A stretch of 33,788 bases of DNA from Gammaproteobacteria bacterium (GCA_026707045.1 JAPOXO010000041.1:1-33788); one strand, 5' to 3'; shown: positions 1 to 8,916, counted from the stretch's first letter. The notes: generated from the letters alone by a model not told the origin. Numbers and translations are program-made.

Positions 1-2793
1 GTCGCCGTCCGAAGCATAGTCGGAAAGATCAACATCCACAGCGTCGTCGCCGACCACCATGTAGAGCGGGTCAATGTCGTCAAGTTCTGGAGCTTCCTCT
101 ACGTCCTTAAGCATGACCTCAAACGTAACACGGTGAGTCTCGCCTGCCAAGTCGGCTGCGCACAGCCGCACGGTGTATACACCGTCGTAGCGCTCGTAGT
201 CCGTCACCGTTGTCGTCATGCCAGTCCATGGATTGCCAGCGGTACCCGCGATGATCAGATCGTATTCGTGAGATACGCCGGATGACGATACGCGATTGGA
301 GCTTCGTCGATGAATTGTCGTGCCAGTGGCAGTTCTGGTTCGGTCTTCATCGGGACTACCTGTACAGGGAGTACAGCTTCCGAATCCAACTCTCCAGCAC
401 AACGCGTCTCCTGTAGGTTGCGCGTCGTCCGCCGTGAAGGTCAGTCTGATATCTGAGCCTTCGTCGATTTCGTGTCCGCCGGAGGTCACATATGTCGAGC
501 TGCCTGTGACTTGCGCCACTGATCGAATGTTGGGACCTTCGTTTTGGCCGTATACAACGTGAACCGAAACCGTCACAGTATCGGTATACCTGCGCGGAGT
601 GGAGCCCCGTTCGTATGCGCGTACGTCGACAGTAACTGTCTCCTTGCCGTACTTGCCGAGCAAGCCGAAATTGTCGTCTTCCGGATCTGTCGAAGGCATG
701 CGCATCGTGATTGTCAGCGTGTCGTTCTGGCACGAAGAAGCACCACCCAATTCTGCATCCGCCATTGTGTTGCCGTCGGAGTCTGTCACATCCATGCTTT
801 TTATGTCGAAGCATAGATCATCACTTTCCTCGTCCGAGAACTTGCTTCTCAGCCCGCGTGCGACCCGGAATCCTCCCCCGTTCGCTTCCGTCAGAGGCTG
901 CAAGTAAACGTCGGTCGCTCGAGCTTGCTTCTTAGGCGCATCGTTTTCCTCACCCACGACATCGACGAATATCGTCATCTCGTCCGTTGCATCGTTCTGG
1001 TCAGTGGCCGTTACGGTGATCTCGTACTGATCGCCCTCTCTCACTCGCTCGAGGTATTCCTCTGCTGTCTGAGTTCCGGTCGGACCCCTTACGCTGATCA
1101 CGCCAGAGTCCTCATCGATTTCAAAGAAACCGCTGCCTCCCGACATGGAGAATTCCAATGTGTGGTCGCAGTTGATTTCGTTGCTGTCGTTGTCGTTTCC
1201 GCCACAGTCTCCCGAGTTCGCATCCGCTATTTGGTCGGTCACGAAACTGGACATCACATCGATTTCGAACATCAATGCTTCATCGGCGTCTTTTACATTC
1301 CAGTCAACTGTAGCCTCGGAAATCGCGAACATTGGTGCGAAGTTTTCGAACACCTGCACCATCATCGTGCCGGTAAGCGTCGTCATTCCGTCCATAGACG
1401 TGGCTGTGAGCGTTACCGTTCTCGATGAGGCCTTTTCCAGTCCGTTGATACGAATGAGGTCGTCGGCATTGTTGTTGTCGCCGTCGTTCAAGTATTCGAC
1501 GCTAAACGAACTGCTGCTGCCGCCCGTCACCATAAAGTTGAAGGTTGGTACCGGATCTGCAGACTCTACATCCGTAGGACTAGCTGGATCAGCCGGCACG
1601 GTGCCACGTCCTTCAGTGTTGTCAAGCCCAGGATTACCTGGATCACCAGTGTCGTCGATGGCTTGATCGTACATGTCCGGATTTTCTGGTACACCTGACA
1701 ACCCGAGGTAGATCAGGTCTCTGACTTGTAGATCCACAGTTTCGCCTACCGAAATCTTGTAGGGCGTCGCCATCTCGTTGTCAGGATCCTGACGTGGGTT
1801 GTAGTAAGGCATCCGTGTCGTGGCCATCAACGTGGTCGTTCCATCCTCGTCAAGCGTCGTTGCCGCACTCTCTGCACGTGAGTAGCCCATTCCACGAATA
1901 CCCTTAACCGTAATCGTGTACTGTGTATTGGCCAACAGACCGGTCAAAGTCCCGGACTGTCGCGGATTGACTGCAGCAGCAGCTGTCGCTGTGATGCCCG
2001 TCGCGGTATCGTCCACGATCATTGTGCGGGTCTGCTCCATTGCACCGGTACCCGAAGGGGTCCACTTGTACTCGATCTCGTAGCCTGTCGCGGAAGTGTC
2101 TTCTACTACCGGGTCACTCGTGGTATTGCTGGGATTCCCGTCACCTGTCCATTCGATGTAGATGCTTGTCGCCGTCTCCGAATAGAGTTCGACATCAGCA
2201 GGCGCTGTTGTAAGCGCTGTCGGACGAACCGTCACCGTAAAGTCGAACGTCGCAACGTCGCCGCCGCTGAACGCCTTCTCGGCTCGCAGCTGCAACGCTA
2301 CCGGAGCAGCATTGTGAAAGCTTGGATCAGTCGATGCCGGCGTATATGTAAGGGAAGCACCTGTAATAGCTATGGTGCTTTCGCCAGCAGATGTCGTACC
2401 AACGGTAATTTCACTGGAAGTCGTCGCATCACCATCAGCAACCTCCAAAAGCATCAGAGTGGTATCGGTCGCACCGGCCTCCACTTGCACGCCGTCCTTC
2501 CAGAGCGTCAATTGCACCGTACCTTCACCATCGCATGCATCCGCGTCCGCGATCGCAGGCAAGGTTGTAGCCGTGGTATCACCCTGAATGTAAACGAGGT
2601 CACCGGAAGTAGCCGATGTGTCGTCCCAACCGTTGCTCCCCGTCGACGTTCTTTCCGTCGGCGCAGTAAATGCACACGTCGCCCAGGCTGGAGCAGCGAA
2701 CAGCCCCAACGCCAGGACGGTCGCACCGCCTACTGCCTTCGTTGCCAGTCGCAGAAATCCGTTAGACCCCGCAACCTCATTGTGTTTCTCCAT
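1..2793 (-). CDS. Large secreted surface protein with FN3 and cadherin-like domains (3' end outside window)
   Basis: The frame is open without a stop from the ATG at 2793 to the left edge, giving 931 residues with the C-terminus missing. A very strong Shine-Dalgarno (aggaggaaat, complement of 2799-2808) fixes the start. Residues 1-38 form a signal peptide with an Ala-rich hydrophobic stretch (ATVLALGLFAAPAWA) and likely cleavage after AWA. Residues about 190-312 resemble a fibronectin type III domain (TSIYIEW...YEIEYKW...LTGLLANTQYTITVKGIRG). Residues about 480-620 resemble a cadherin repeat (FEIDEDSGVISV, YEITVTATDQNDA, ending in a DAP linker), followed by further beta-sandwich repeats, the last starting near APELDDIDPLYMVVGDDAV. 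It is rich in Thr, Asp and Gly and poor in Lys, as usual for exported adhesin-like proteins. The role is inferred to be cell-surface adhesion or matrix. Exact repeat boundaries need a profile search. Confidence 0.85.
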   Translation of the reverse strand, partial: MEKHNEVAGSNGFLRLATKAVGGATVLALGLFAAPAWATCAFTAPTERTSTGSNGWDDTSATSGDLVYIQGDTTATTLPAIADADACDGEGTVQLTLWKDGVQVEAGATDTTLMLLEVADGDATTSSEITVGTTSAGESTIAITGASLTYTPASTDPSFHNAAPVALQLRAEKAFSGGDVATFDFTVTVRPTALTTAPADVELYSETATSIYIEWTGDGNPSNTTSDPVVEDTSATGYEIEYKWTPSGTGAMEQTRTMIVDDTATGITATAAAAVNPRQSGTLTGLLANTQYTITVKGIRGMGYSRAESAATTLDEDGTTTLMATTRMPYYNPRQDPDNEMATPYKISVGETVDLQVRDLIYLGLSGVPENPDMYDQAIDDTGDPGNPGLDNTEGRGTVPADPASPTDVESADPVPTFNFMVTGGSSSSFSVEYLNDGDNNNADDLIRINGLEKASSRTVTLTATSMDGMTTLTGTMMVQVFENFAPMFAISEATVDWNVKDADEALMFEIDVMSSFVTDQIADANSGDCGGNDNDSNEINCDHTLEFSMSGGSGFFEIDEDSGVISVRGPTGTQTAEEYLERVREGDQYEITVTATDQNDATDEMTIFVDVVGEENDAPKKQARATDVYLQPLTEANGGGFRVARGLRSKFSDEESDDLCFDIKSMDVTDSDGNTMADAELGGASSCQNDTLTITMRMPSTDPEDDNFGLLGKYGKETVTVDVRAYERGSTPRRYTDTVTVSVHVVYGQNEGPNIRSVAQVTGSSTYVTSGGHEIDEGSDIRLTFTADDAQPTGDALCWRVGFGSCTPCTGSPDEDRTRTATGTTIHRRSSNRVSSSGVSHEYDLIIAGTAGNPWTGMTTTVTDYERYDGVYTVRLCAADLAGETHRVTFEVMLKDVEEAPELDDIDPLYMVVGDDAVDVDLSDYASDGD

Positions 2794-3394
2794 TAGAGAT
2801 TTCCTCCTGTAATTGCCGAATTGGCTACCGTTTGTCGCCCATCCTTGGCGCAATTCTGCGCAGCCTACTAGGCTAGGGCGTCTGTGTTTTGTGGCTACAC
2901 CTAACGATGTACGAATCATTGATTCCTCCGCTCAACATTCTCCCTGCTACAAAAGTCTTACAAACGCCGTAAATCATGCGACGAATGCGACTTCTTATAA
3001 AGACGCAGAAGCGCACGACAAACACTTTGCCTTGCAAAACTCGGTGAAGTGTAAGCGATATTGAAATGAATTGTCAACCCTTTTTCCGAAATTTTTACAA
3101 ATTGTTTCAAATTGTTTCAGTCCAAGGTCAACGCACAGAATTCACTGAAAGTATTTCACCGTAAACCCCTCAGTCGACTGCGCCGACCGCTCACGCACAT
3201 ATAGTAGCAAACGAAGTCTATTCGGACAAGCCAATTGTCAATACAAATATCACCCAATAATTCAGTCAATCGCTGAAGAAAAAACAAGAGTCCGCAAGAC
3301 TAACCACGACTCGATTCTGATCGCTACATCCCCCACCACATAGCATTCACATTCTCCATCTTCTAGATTCATCGCACTTTCAGCTAGGCACTCT
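2794..3394. other. Intergenic region upstream of the surface-protein gene
   Basis: About 600 bases without a supportable gene. It holds the Shine-Dalgarno and candidate promoter of the minus-strand surface-protein gene, and an A+T-rich stretch with a short direct repeat (aaattgtttc, twice, 3099-3119). I see nothing else. Confidence 0.5.
3048..3077 (-). promoter_or_regulatory. Candidate promoter of the surface-protein gene
   Basis: On the minus strand a perfect -35 box TTGACA (3077-3072) is followed, after an 18-bp spacer, by TACACT (3053-3048), which matches four of six -10 positions. It would give a 5' leader of about 250 nt before the ATG at 2793. It is placed by consensus only. Confidence 0.4.
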
Positions 3395-4600
3395 CACGGG
3401 GCTGTGGCTCGGACAGGTCCCGAGCCGGGGATCAGTAACTGCCTATGTCTACCTTATATATAAGTGGGAACTTGCGAGAGTGGATCTGTAGGCAGGGATT
3501 CCAAGAAACAAACCGTATCCGTAGAGCGTAACGAAGCTTCAGAAAACAGATAGGCATGTATGTTTCGTATCTTCATCGACTCCCTTGGATTCTTTCTTGA
3601 CTGAACACTCATTCCCAATCGGGGTCGTCAACCATTGGCAATAGATCTAAAGTAACTGGTGCCGTACGTATTGGTAAATCTCGACAATTGCTGAATCGGG
3701 CAACATCGAATACAAACAGTACTCTCTCGGCACTCGACCAGACACCAGAGATCATCCGAGAAATCATGCGTTCACAGAAATGCATGTTGAAGACAGACTT
3801 TGTACTGTGTTCCGCACATGGTTTCCGGTGCATTCAAGCAGAGTCCGAAATTGTTCGAACGGATCGCAACTCCACATTGCTAGTCTTGCAAAGCTTGAAC
3901 TTCTCAATTGAGCAATCACGATCATTGAGAGTTAAAACAAAGCTCGAAGAATTCTCATTCATCCGAAGATTTTCGTGGCCTTGCGAATTCTCGACTGTAA
4001 TCCACACTTCGGCGATTCGGTCTTGGTCTTCGACATGAGTACTGTCGCAAGATCACTTCCATGTCAACAGTGCGGAAATTACGGCAACTCTGCAGCGCCG
4101 GTAAAAAGACCATAGACCATTGCCGATAAATTTCTTGCTGGAGAAATTTGCGCCTTGAATTCGAAGCCGTGAAAACTTGTGAATTGTGCGATTCCGTTGT
4201 ATTCCCAGTTTCCAGACTCATGATGCATTCGACAAGCTGCACTTAAGGAATCCATCGACTCCAGGATCAGTCGAGAAAGGATCCGCATCCCATTGCTAAT
4301 GCGCGTGTGAATCAGCGTGTGTCGTGTCTGTTCTCTTCCTGATTGGCTACACATTGCAGGTGACCCGTGAATTCGTTCTGGGACTCATTGTTTCAACAAC
4401 TCGACACAAAGCCGCAGAAAATCCGCACTAAGGCGGATTTCCGTCGTAACACACCTAATTCAATCTTCCAAATCAGATCTTGCTTGAGCGGCTCCATCCA
4501 GTTTCTCGCTTCAAGGACTTGCAACGAAAGTCTCAATTCATACAATGTCTTTCATGCATATACTATATGCTATCTATCAATGACGATTTAGGAGGCTTCA
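3395..4600 (+). repeat. Duplicated leader block, copy A (non-coding or degenerate)
   Basis: This stretch aligns colinearly with 19225-19293 plus 20776-21936 (copy B). The distance from the shared tgtctacctt motif (3446 in A, 20779 in B) to the ATG of the downstream gene is 1155 in A and 1158 in B. Strong blocks include cattcccaatc (3611), ttggcaatagatc (3635), cgagaaatcatg (3755), cacattgctagtc (3872) and caacagtgcggaaattac (4064). No frame stays open in both copies. A minus-strand frame ends in LDLLPMVDDPDWE in A and LDLLPIGRDLDWE in B, so part of it may be a relic of coding sequence. It immediately precedes the 4601 gene in A and its pseudogene in B. Confidence 0.75.
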
Positions 4601-5227
4601 ATGCCACACATTGTTTATATACCCGAGGGATTCGCACCGGAGTACGAACTCTTTCCGGAGCTGTTGGACTATCTCAGTGAGGACGAACTTGTTGCAAAGA
4701 TGATCCTGCTCTCGCGAAGAGGAGTTCCTGCCGTGGCCGCTTTGGATTCCGACTGTGAACCCATTTGGAGGATTCTTCGCAGAGCAAGGAGACGAGGAAT
4801 CGAAGACCGTACGAAACAAATGATCGGTCACATGGTCCGGCAAATCATGGAGAGTGACGAAGTGGGACTCGAGTGGGTTGGGAGCGCAAGACTGAACAGT
4901 TGGATATTTTCAGCTGGTGCAAAGTACAGGCATCCAAGTTGGCAACCGCTTTGGGTACATCGAAGTCGCGATGGACACGACCAGGAGAGATTCTGTATTT
5001 CTCGTAGAAAACGACTGGCGGATCTGGACACCCCACCAGATGATCGTTCCCAATGGGTCCTTTACCGTCGGTGTTTGATGAGGCACGAGTTGGTGTACAT
5101 CCTGAATGTCAGAAATCTTGGCGAAGTTGAGTGGCAAGACGATGATCCAGTTACCTGGAACTCTCTCGGCAGAAGAGTACGAATAGAGGGTTTCAAAATA
5201 CTGTGGCGAAAAGACAACGATTCCTAA
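4601..5227 (+). CDS. Hypothetical protein, 208 residues
   Basis: The start is set by an excellent Shine-Dalgarno (aggagg) seven bases before the ATG. The N-terminal part (VYIPEGFAPEYELFPELLDY) is acidic. A basic patch RILRRARRRG follows near residues 57-66, and the C-terminal half is rich in Trp and Arg. I recognise no domain. A pseudogene of the same family lies at 21937-22104, and both copies are preceded by the same duplicated leader block, so gene and leader were copied as a unit. It is followed by a perfect intercistronic hairpin and then the frameshifted gene at 5312. Being first in a cluster with an AlbA_2-type protein and a membrane protein, it may belong to an accessory or defence module, which is inference from position only. 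Confidence 0.75.
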   Translation: MPHIVYIPEGFAPEYELFPELLDYLSEDELVAKMILLSRRGVPAVAALDSDCEPIWRILRRARRRGIEDRTKQMIGHMVRQIMESDEVGLEWVGSARLNSWIFSAGAKYRHPSWQPLWVHRSRDGHDQERFCISRRKRLADLDTPPDDRSQWVLYRRCLMRHELVYILNVRNLGEVEWQDDDPVTWNSLGRRVRIEGFKILWRKDNDS

Positions 5228-5234
5228 ATCGTTC

Positions 5235-5268
5235 TCCCTTGCTTCCGAAACACGAGGGAAGCAAGGGA
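5235..5268 (+). promoter_or_regulatory. Perfect 12-bp inverted repeat between two genes
   Basis: tcccttgcttcc (5235-5246) pairs exactly with ggaagcaaggga (5257-5268) across a 10-base loop. No run of T follows, so it is not a typical intrinsic terminator. It lies eight bases after the stop of the 4601 gene and 43 bases before the next start. It may be an RNA-processing or mRNA-stability element, or a protein binding site. Confidence 0.6.
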
Positions 5269-5311
5269 AATCAATGTGGGTCAAGAACACAGTTAAAACA
5301 GGAGAGCAATA

Positions 5312-6242
5312 TTGAAAACCGATCCCTCAAAATGCGAAAAGCAGTCAAATCCAAGTTCAGCGGAGGAAAGAACCTTGGGGAAACTGTCTGAAGCCATTGA
5401 TCGATTAGTACCGAACGAACCCTTGTTCTTGAACGATGGATCCGTCGTGACTGATGACGGCATTTTGGTATTGAGCTTTTATGTTGACGTAGGAATGGAA
5501 AAGTTACGTCAACGTCCAACCGTATTAGTAAAGTACAGCGAGAGAGGATATGCGCTTGAACACGCTTGTACTGTTCAATTGCAATCGCTGTCCGGACTTC
5601 GCGAGCCTGGAGAGAGGTTCATCCAAGACCCCAAAGAAGGACGAGTACAGCAAGAGGCCGCAATAGAAAAATATCCACAATATGCTGAAACTCTGAATCG
5701 TGAGATCGAGACTGCGATGCTAAATCTTGGAATTAATGTGGAAACTACCTCTACAACAGAGTCCCTCAATACACGCAAAATTACACAGCGCTTGACTTTC
5801 GGAAAGAATTCATGGATTTACTGTACGTCGATTGCAACTACACTTGCCGATCGTATTCCACAACGTGCAATGATGGATCCCAAATACGACTACGATTCGA
5901 CAGCCAATCAAGTTCGCTCGTTCACTTGGCGCAATGTATGCCAATCAATTGGGCCCAAAACAAAAAATATCGTTACTCACAAATCAAGATGGAATTAAGT
6001 CTCCAAATCGCGGTCAGATAGTCTTTCACGGTCCCATCTGGTACACCGATGACGTCTATGGCTTTCTCGGACAGGAAAAGCCCAGTTCTAACAAATTGCT
6101 GTTCCCTCAATTCGTCAATCAGAGCGAATATCGCGACCAACGGGAATACAGGTTTGTAATACATTGCGAAAAACCGGTCGATAAGAAGAAGCTGAATCTC
6201 CGAATCGCTGGATCCATGAGGGATAGCTTGGCTCTGCCTTAG
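5312..6242 (+). pseudogene. Frameshifted hypothetical gene (YRDQREYRF family)
   Basis: Two overlapping frames make one protein. The first starts at TTG 5312 with aggag seven bases upstream and runs through KITQRLTFGKNSWIYC and DPKYDYDS. At 5912, after codon CAA, the reading must move by one base to continue as FARSLGAMYANQLGP, then IVFHGPIWYTDDVYGF and SEYRDQREYRFVI, ending at TAG 6240-6242. The second half has the pattern of a family I have met as hypothetical proteins (ADQLGP ... GP.xY.DD ... YRDQREYRF), with no known function. The uninterrupted product would be about 310 residues. Without the shift the first frame ends at 5998. The break may be real decay or a single-base sequence error. 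The AlbA_2-type gene follows after 25 bases. Confidence 0.7.
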
Positions 6243-6267
6243 TGAAAGATTTCAAAATGGAAGGCAA

Positions 6268-7422
6268 ATGACAGATGAGAGAGATACCAGAAGCGTGGTG
6301 GTCGACTTGATTCGCTTGCAGAGCGAGGGGACTCACTGGGACTTCAAACGAGAACATCATGAGGACAAAGGCACATTGATTCACGATGTCCTCTGTCTCG
6401 CAAATTGCGATCACAAGGGAGACCGTTATTTGATTTTCGGAGTCGATGACTCGGATTACTCAATCCATGGGGTCGAAAACAACGCTGGTCGCAAGACCCA
6501 AGCCCATATCGCAGCTCTGTTTCGAGACAATGCAAAGAATTTCTCTGAAAACGTCATCCCAAAGTTTCAACTCGAGGAAATTACCTTGTGCGGTAAGACA
6601 CTTGATGTCTTGGTGATTGAAGACGTGGCGAAAAAGCCTTACTCCCTTATAAAGCCCATACATGGTGTACGACCGTATTACATTTACACACGTGGGAACG
6701 ACACGAACACGCCAAAAGACGATTCGGCCAAATCTCATGAAATTGAGAAGATGTGGAGACAACGATTTGGATTAGATCTGACTCCGCTGGAAAGAGTCAG
6801 GCAGTATCTTTTGGACCCTGACTGGTCAACCATGGATGACAATGAGGAACAGGTCGATTTTCACAATCAATTTCCAGAGTTCACGATTCGTAGTGTTGCT
6901 GGACAAGATTACGTGGCATGCCATGAGGAGTGGACACGTGGTGAGATAAGAAGCGACACCAACAGTGCGAACTATTTTGAGATTCGATATCACCAGACGC
7001 TTATTGCTAAAGTTCGATTTGTGGTGTTTGACGACCGTAAGAAAGTGTGCGTCGCACCTAAATGGGAAGCTCTGAAATCCGGAAGAATCTACTTTTACGA
7101 AAAGGAAAGTGTTGAATACGCAATGCATAGATTCTTGTGTAGGCGGTATGACCGAGACGACTCAAAGGCACTACGAATAAGAGGTAGCACAGACGCTTCA
7201 AGCAATGCGAGGAATAGGTGGCCGAAGGGACTAAACATTCCAGTGGTTAGGCGAAAGAGTCTTCAAGAGTTTCTTATTGAGAAGAGACCTCCAAATCAAT
7301 CCCGCCTTCCCCCGTCTCGAGATGATGACGAACAATATCAACTGTTCTTGGAAAACCAATTGGAGTTCGACAAATGGATGAGTCAACGCGAGCCAAACGG
7401 GGAGTCTTCGTCTCGGGAATAA
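6268..7422 (+). CDS. Schlafen AlbA_2-type putative DNA/RNA-binding protein
   Basis: 384 residues starting at the ATG preceded by ggaagg. Residues about 19-62 carry the AlbA_2 signature: EGTHWDFKREHHED, then a Leu/Ala-Asn segment LIHDVLCLANCDHKGDRYLIFGV. The family is known as a nucleic-acid-binding module in ATPase-linked regulators and in some antiviral Schlafen-like proteins. Residues 70-150 continue the domain (VIPKFQLEEI...LDVLVIED...YYIYTRGND). The remaining 230 residues have no domain I recognise and end in a charged, low-complexity tail (RPPNQSRLPPSRDDDEQ). It probably forms an operon with the genes at 4601 and 5312. A role in phage defence or nucleic-acid sensing is inference. Confidence 0.75.
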   Translation: MTDERDTRSVVVDLIRLQSEGTHWDFKREHHEDKGTLIHDVLCLANCDHKGDRYLIFGVDDSDYSIHGVENNAGRKTQAHIAALFRDNAKNFSENVIPKFQLEEITLCGKTLDVLVIEDVAKKPYSLIKPIHGVRPYYIYTRGNDTNTPKDDSAKSHEIEKMWRQRFGLDLTPLERVRQYLLDPDWSTMDDNEEQVDFHNQFPEFTIRSVAGQDYVACHEEWTRGEIRSDTNSANYFEIRYHQTLIAKVRFVVFDDRKKVCVAPKWEALKSGRIYFYEKESVEYAMHRFLCRRYDRDDSKALRIRGSTDASSNARNRWPKGLNIPVVRRKSLQEFLIEKRPPNQSRLPPSRDDDEQYQLFLENQLEFDKWMSQREPNGESSSRE

Positions 7423-7438
7423 AACTTAATTTTAGACA

Positions 7439-7465
7439 TGTATCCACTAACCTGTCGCAACGTCA
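7439..7465 (+). repeat. Solo IS3-type terminal repeat
   Basis: Contains ccactaacctgtcgcaac, which matches the reverse complement of the left inverted repeat of the IS3-family element at 26644-26668. No transposase lies beside it, so it is an orphan IS end or a chance-conserved target. Similar copies lie at 29007-29031 and, more weakly, 24031-24048. Confidence 0.45.
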
Positions 7466-7494
7466 GTAGCTGATGAGTGGAAGCAGAAGGTGAA

Positions 7495-8286
7495 ATGAAA
7501 ATGAAAAGCAAAAGCTATAAACAGGTTTATTTTGGACTGTGGCTAAGGTTGGTCACTGTAACAGCTGTATCCGCATGGCTCTACTATGAGATAGTGAGTT
7601 TTATGGGAACACGATATATACCTGGTATATTTGAGTACTTTGGTTTGGAGAAAACAACAGAACACTGGCTGGTTTTTGTGTTAGTTGCATCACTCTATGT
7701 ACTGTTCTGTTGGCGTGCAATAAAAGTGGTCGTATTATTGGGATCTCCGTTCCGATTTGGTATGGATCGATTTACAGGTACAGAATTCAAGGGTGCTAGT
7801 GGTAGACCAGTTTATTTAGTCTCTATCGGTGAAGAATCTAGCAGTAGTGGGTTTTACTTTGGCGCGATTTTCAAAGCCCATCAGAAATCTGATAAATTGC
7901 TCAGAAGTCGTACAGAAACTATCATACTTTACATTCCAATTGTTGGCAGCACGTTGTTGTTTCTAAGCGGTAATTTGTACTGGGAAAAGTGGAATCACAG
8001 TGAACGGTCAGTATTCTTTACCAAACAACGTGCAAAGTATTTTGAGACTAAACGCCTCGGAAGTGAACCTGAAGATTTAAGTAAGAAAACTACAGCTGAA
8101 TTAGCAAAGATATCAAGCAGTCTCTATGCAATACAGGGCAATATTGAGGCGTTAACTACGGATACGGAAGATTCATTTGTTGCTCTTACAGAGAGTGAAG
8201 AAACGAGTCTTGGAATTGAACGCGACGAGTATGGTTGCTCACCTCCCTTAACTGCTGAACGCATGAAAAGGTGGGGATTGGTTTAA
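7495..8286 (+). CDS. Hypothetical membrane protein
   Basis: Start chosen at ATG 7495, eight bases or fewer after aagg; a GTG at 7477 is in frame but lacks a ribosome site. Two N-terminal hydrophobic segments (LRLVTVTAVSAWLYYEIVSF and HWLVFVLVASLYVLFCW) and a third near the middle (IILYIPIVGSTLLFLSGNLY) predict an integral membrane protein. The C-terminal third is soluble and charged, with a weak coiled-coil tendency (LSKKTTAELAKISSSLYAIQ). I do not recognise the family. Base composition is A+T-richer than in the AlbA_2 gene before it. It may belong to the same accessory cluster, separated by 72 bases that hold the orphan IS terminus. Confidence 0.65.
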   Translation: MKMKSKSYKQVYFGLWLRLVTVTAVSAWLYYEIVSFMGTRYIPGIFEYFGLEKTTEHWLVFVLVASLYVLFCWRAIKVVVLLGSPFRFGMDRFTGTEFKGASGRPVYLVSIGEESSSSGFYFGAIFKAHQKSDKLLRSRTETIILYIPIVGSTLLFLSGNLYWEKWNHSERSVFFTKQRAKYFETKRLGSEPEDLSKKTTAELAKISSSLYAIQGNIEALTTDTEDSFVALTESEETSLGIERDEYGCSPPLTAERMKRWGLV

Positions 8287-8290
8287 TTAA

Positions 8291-8590
8291 TCAAGGCTGA
8301 CCTTTCTTGACATTAGCTTCCCACTGAAGAGGCTGAAGATTATGCAGTTTATGTGAGCCACCGTCTTTTGGTGACACTATGTGATGAATTTCCCAACCGA
8401 ATTTGGATTTTCGATTTCCGTACTCAGAGTAGTGGATGACATTATCCATTTCGTCAATTCGTATTTCATCTGGATTAGCAGGTTTACCAGTTTTTATGTA
8501 TTTGGCTTTTCTCGCTTTATTCCAAACATCTAATTTGTCCTGTTCAGTCCAATTTGGGTAGTCGTCTGTGTTTTTGCTAATTGTAAATCC
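8291..8590 (-). CDS. HNH endonuclease, small, start codon unclear
   Basis: The minus-strand frame ends at TGA 8293-8291 and encodes GWEIHHIVSPKDGG followed by LHNLQPLQWEANVKKG, the core of a free-standing HNH nuclease (His-His, Asn, Lys-Gly). The third metal-binding His of many relatives is a Gln here (PLQWE). The frame is open only from 8611 and contains no ATG, GTG or TTG upstream of the domain. A good purine box (aggaagagg) lies before GGA-TTT-ACA-ATT, so the normal start has been lost or a rare ATT at 8581 is used. Relatives of about 90-110 residues usually begin near GFTISKNTDDYPNW, which is present. It is convergent with the membrane-protein gene and overlaps the broken gene at 8530-8811. 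Confidence 0.6.
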   Translation of the reverse strand, partial: GFTISKNTDDYPNWTEQDKLDVWNKARKAKYIKTGKPANPDEIRIDEMDNVIHYSEYGNRKSKFGWEIHHIVSPKDGGSHKLHNLQPLQWEANVKKGQP

Positions 8591-8811
8591 TCTTCCTGAT
8601 CTTGAGTATGGTCAAAAATTAAATAAATTTGTTTTCTAACAGGACTGTCGCGATCAACCAAATCTCGTATTGTCATTGCGACATCCTTAATCTCAAATCC
8701 TGCGGGGGTTCGACTCACTAGGTTGCCGGACGTTTGTCCACGGTACCCTGATTAGCGTAGTGCTTGAATGATTTGTAGTTCACGTTCCTTAAGTTCCCTT
8801 GGCATTGCCAT
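8530..8811 (-). pseudogene. Nonsense-broken small gene upstream of the HNH nuclease
   Basis: From ATG 8811, preceded by aaggac, the frame reads MAMPRELKERELQIIQALR. It meets TAA at 8754-8752 and then continues in the same frame as SGYRGQTSGNL and KDVAMTIRDLVDRDSPVRKQ to 8530. The reading sense on both sides of the stop is good, so a single nonsense mutation has split a protein of about 93 residues. The function is unknown. Its end overlaps the start of the HNH frame, which suggests the two were once translationally coupled. Confidence 0.5.
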
Positions 8812-8916
8812 GTCCTTGAGTTAGGTCTTAGGATGTTGGATTATAGATGTCCAGTGTCTGGACAGTCAAGAACCGCACTGATAGATCTCGTTCTAACATA
8901 TTGTCCAATAAGACAT

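Noticed and set aside
925..1428. Plus-strand frames over the surface-protein gene, 320-2812
   Set aside because: The minus strand is open for 931 codons with a signal peptide and a strong ribosome site, so the plus-strand frames are shadows.
3609..3833. 74-codon minus-strand gene in copy A
   Set aside because: The same frame in copy B is interrupted by stops, and it has no ribosome site. I treat it as a possible coding relic, not a gene.
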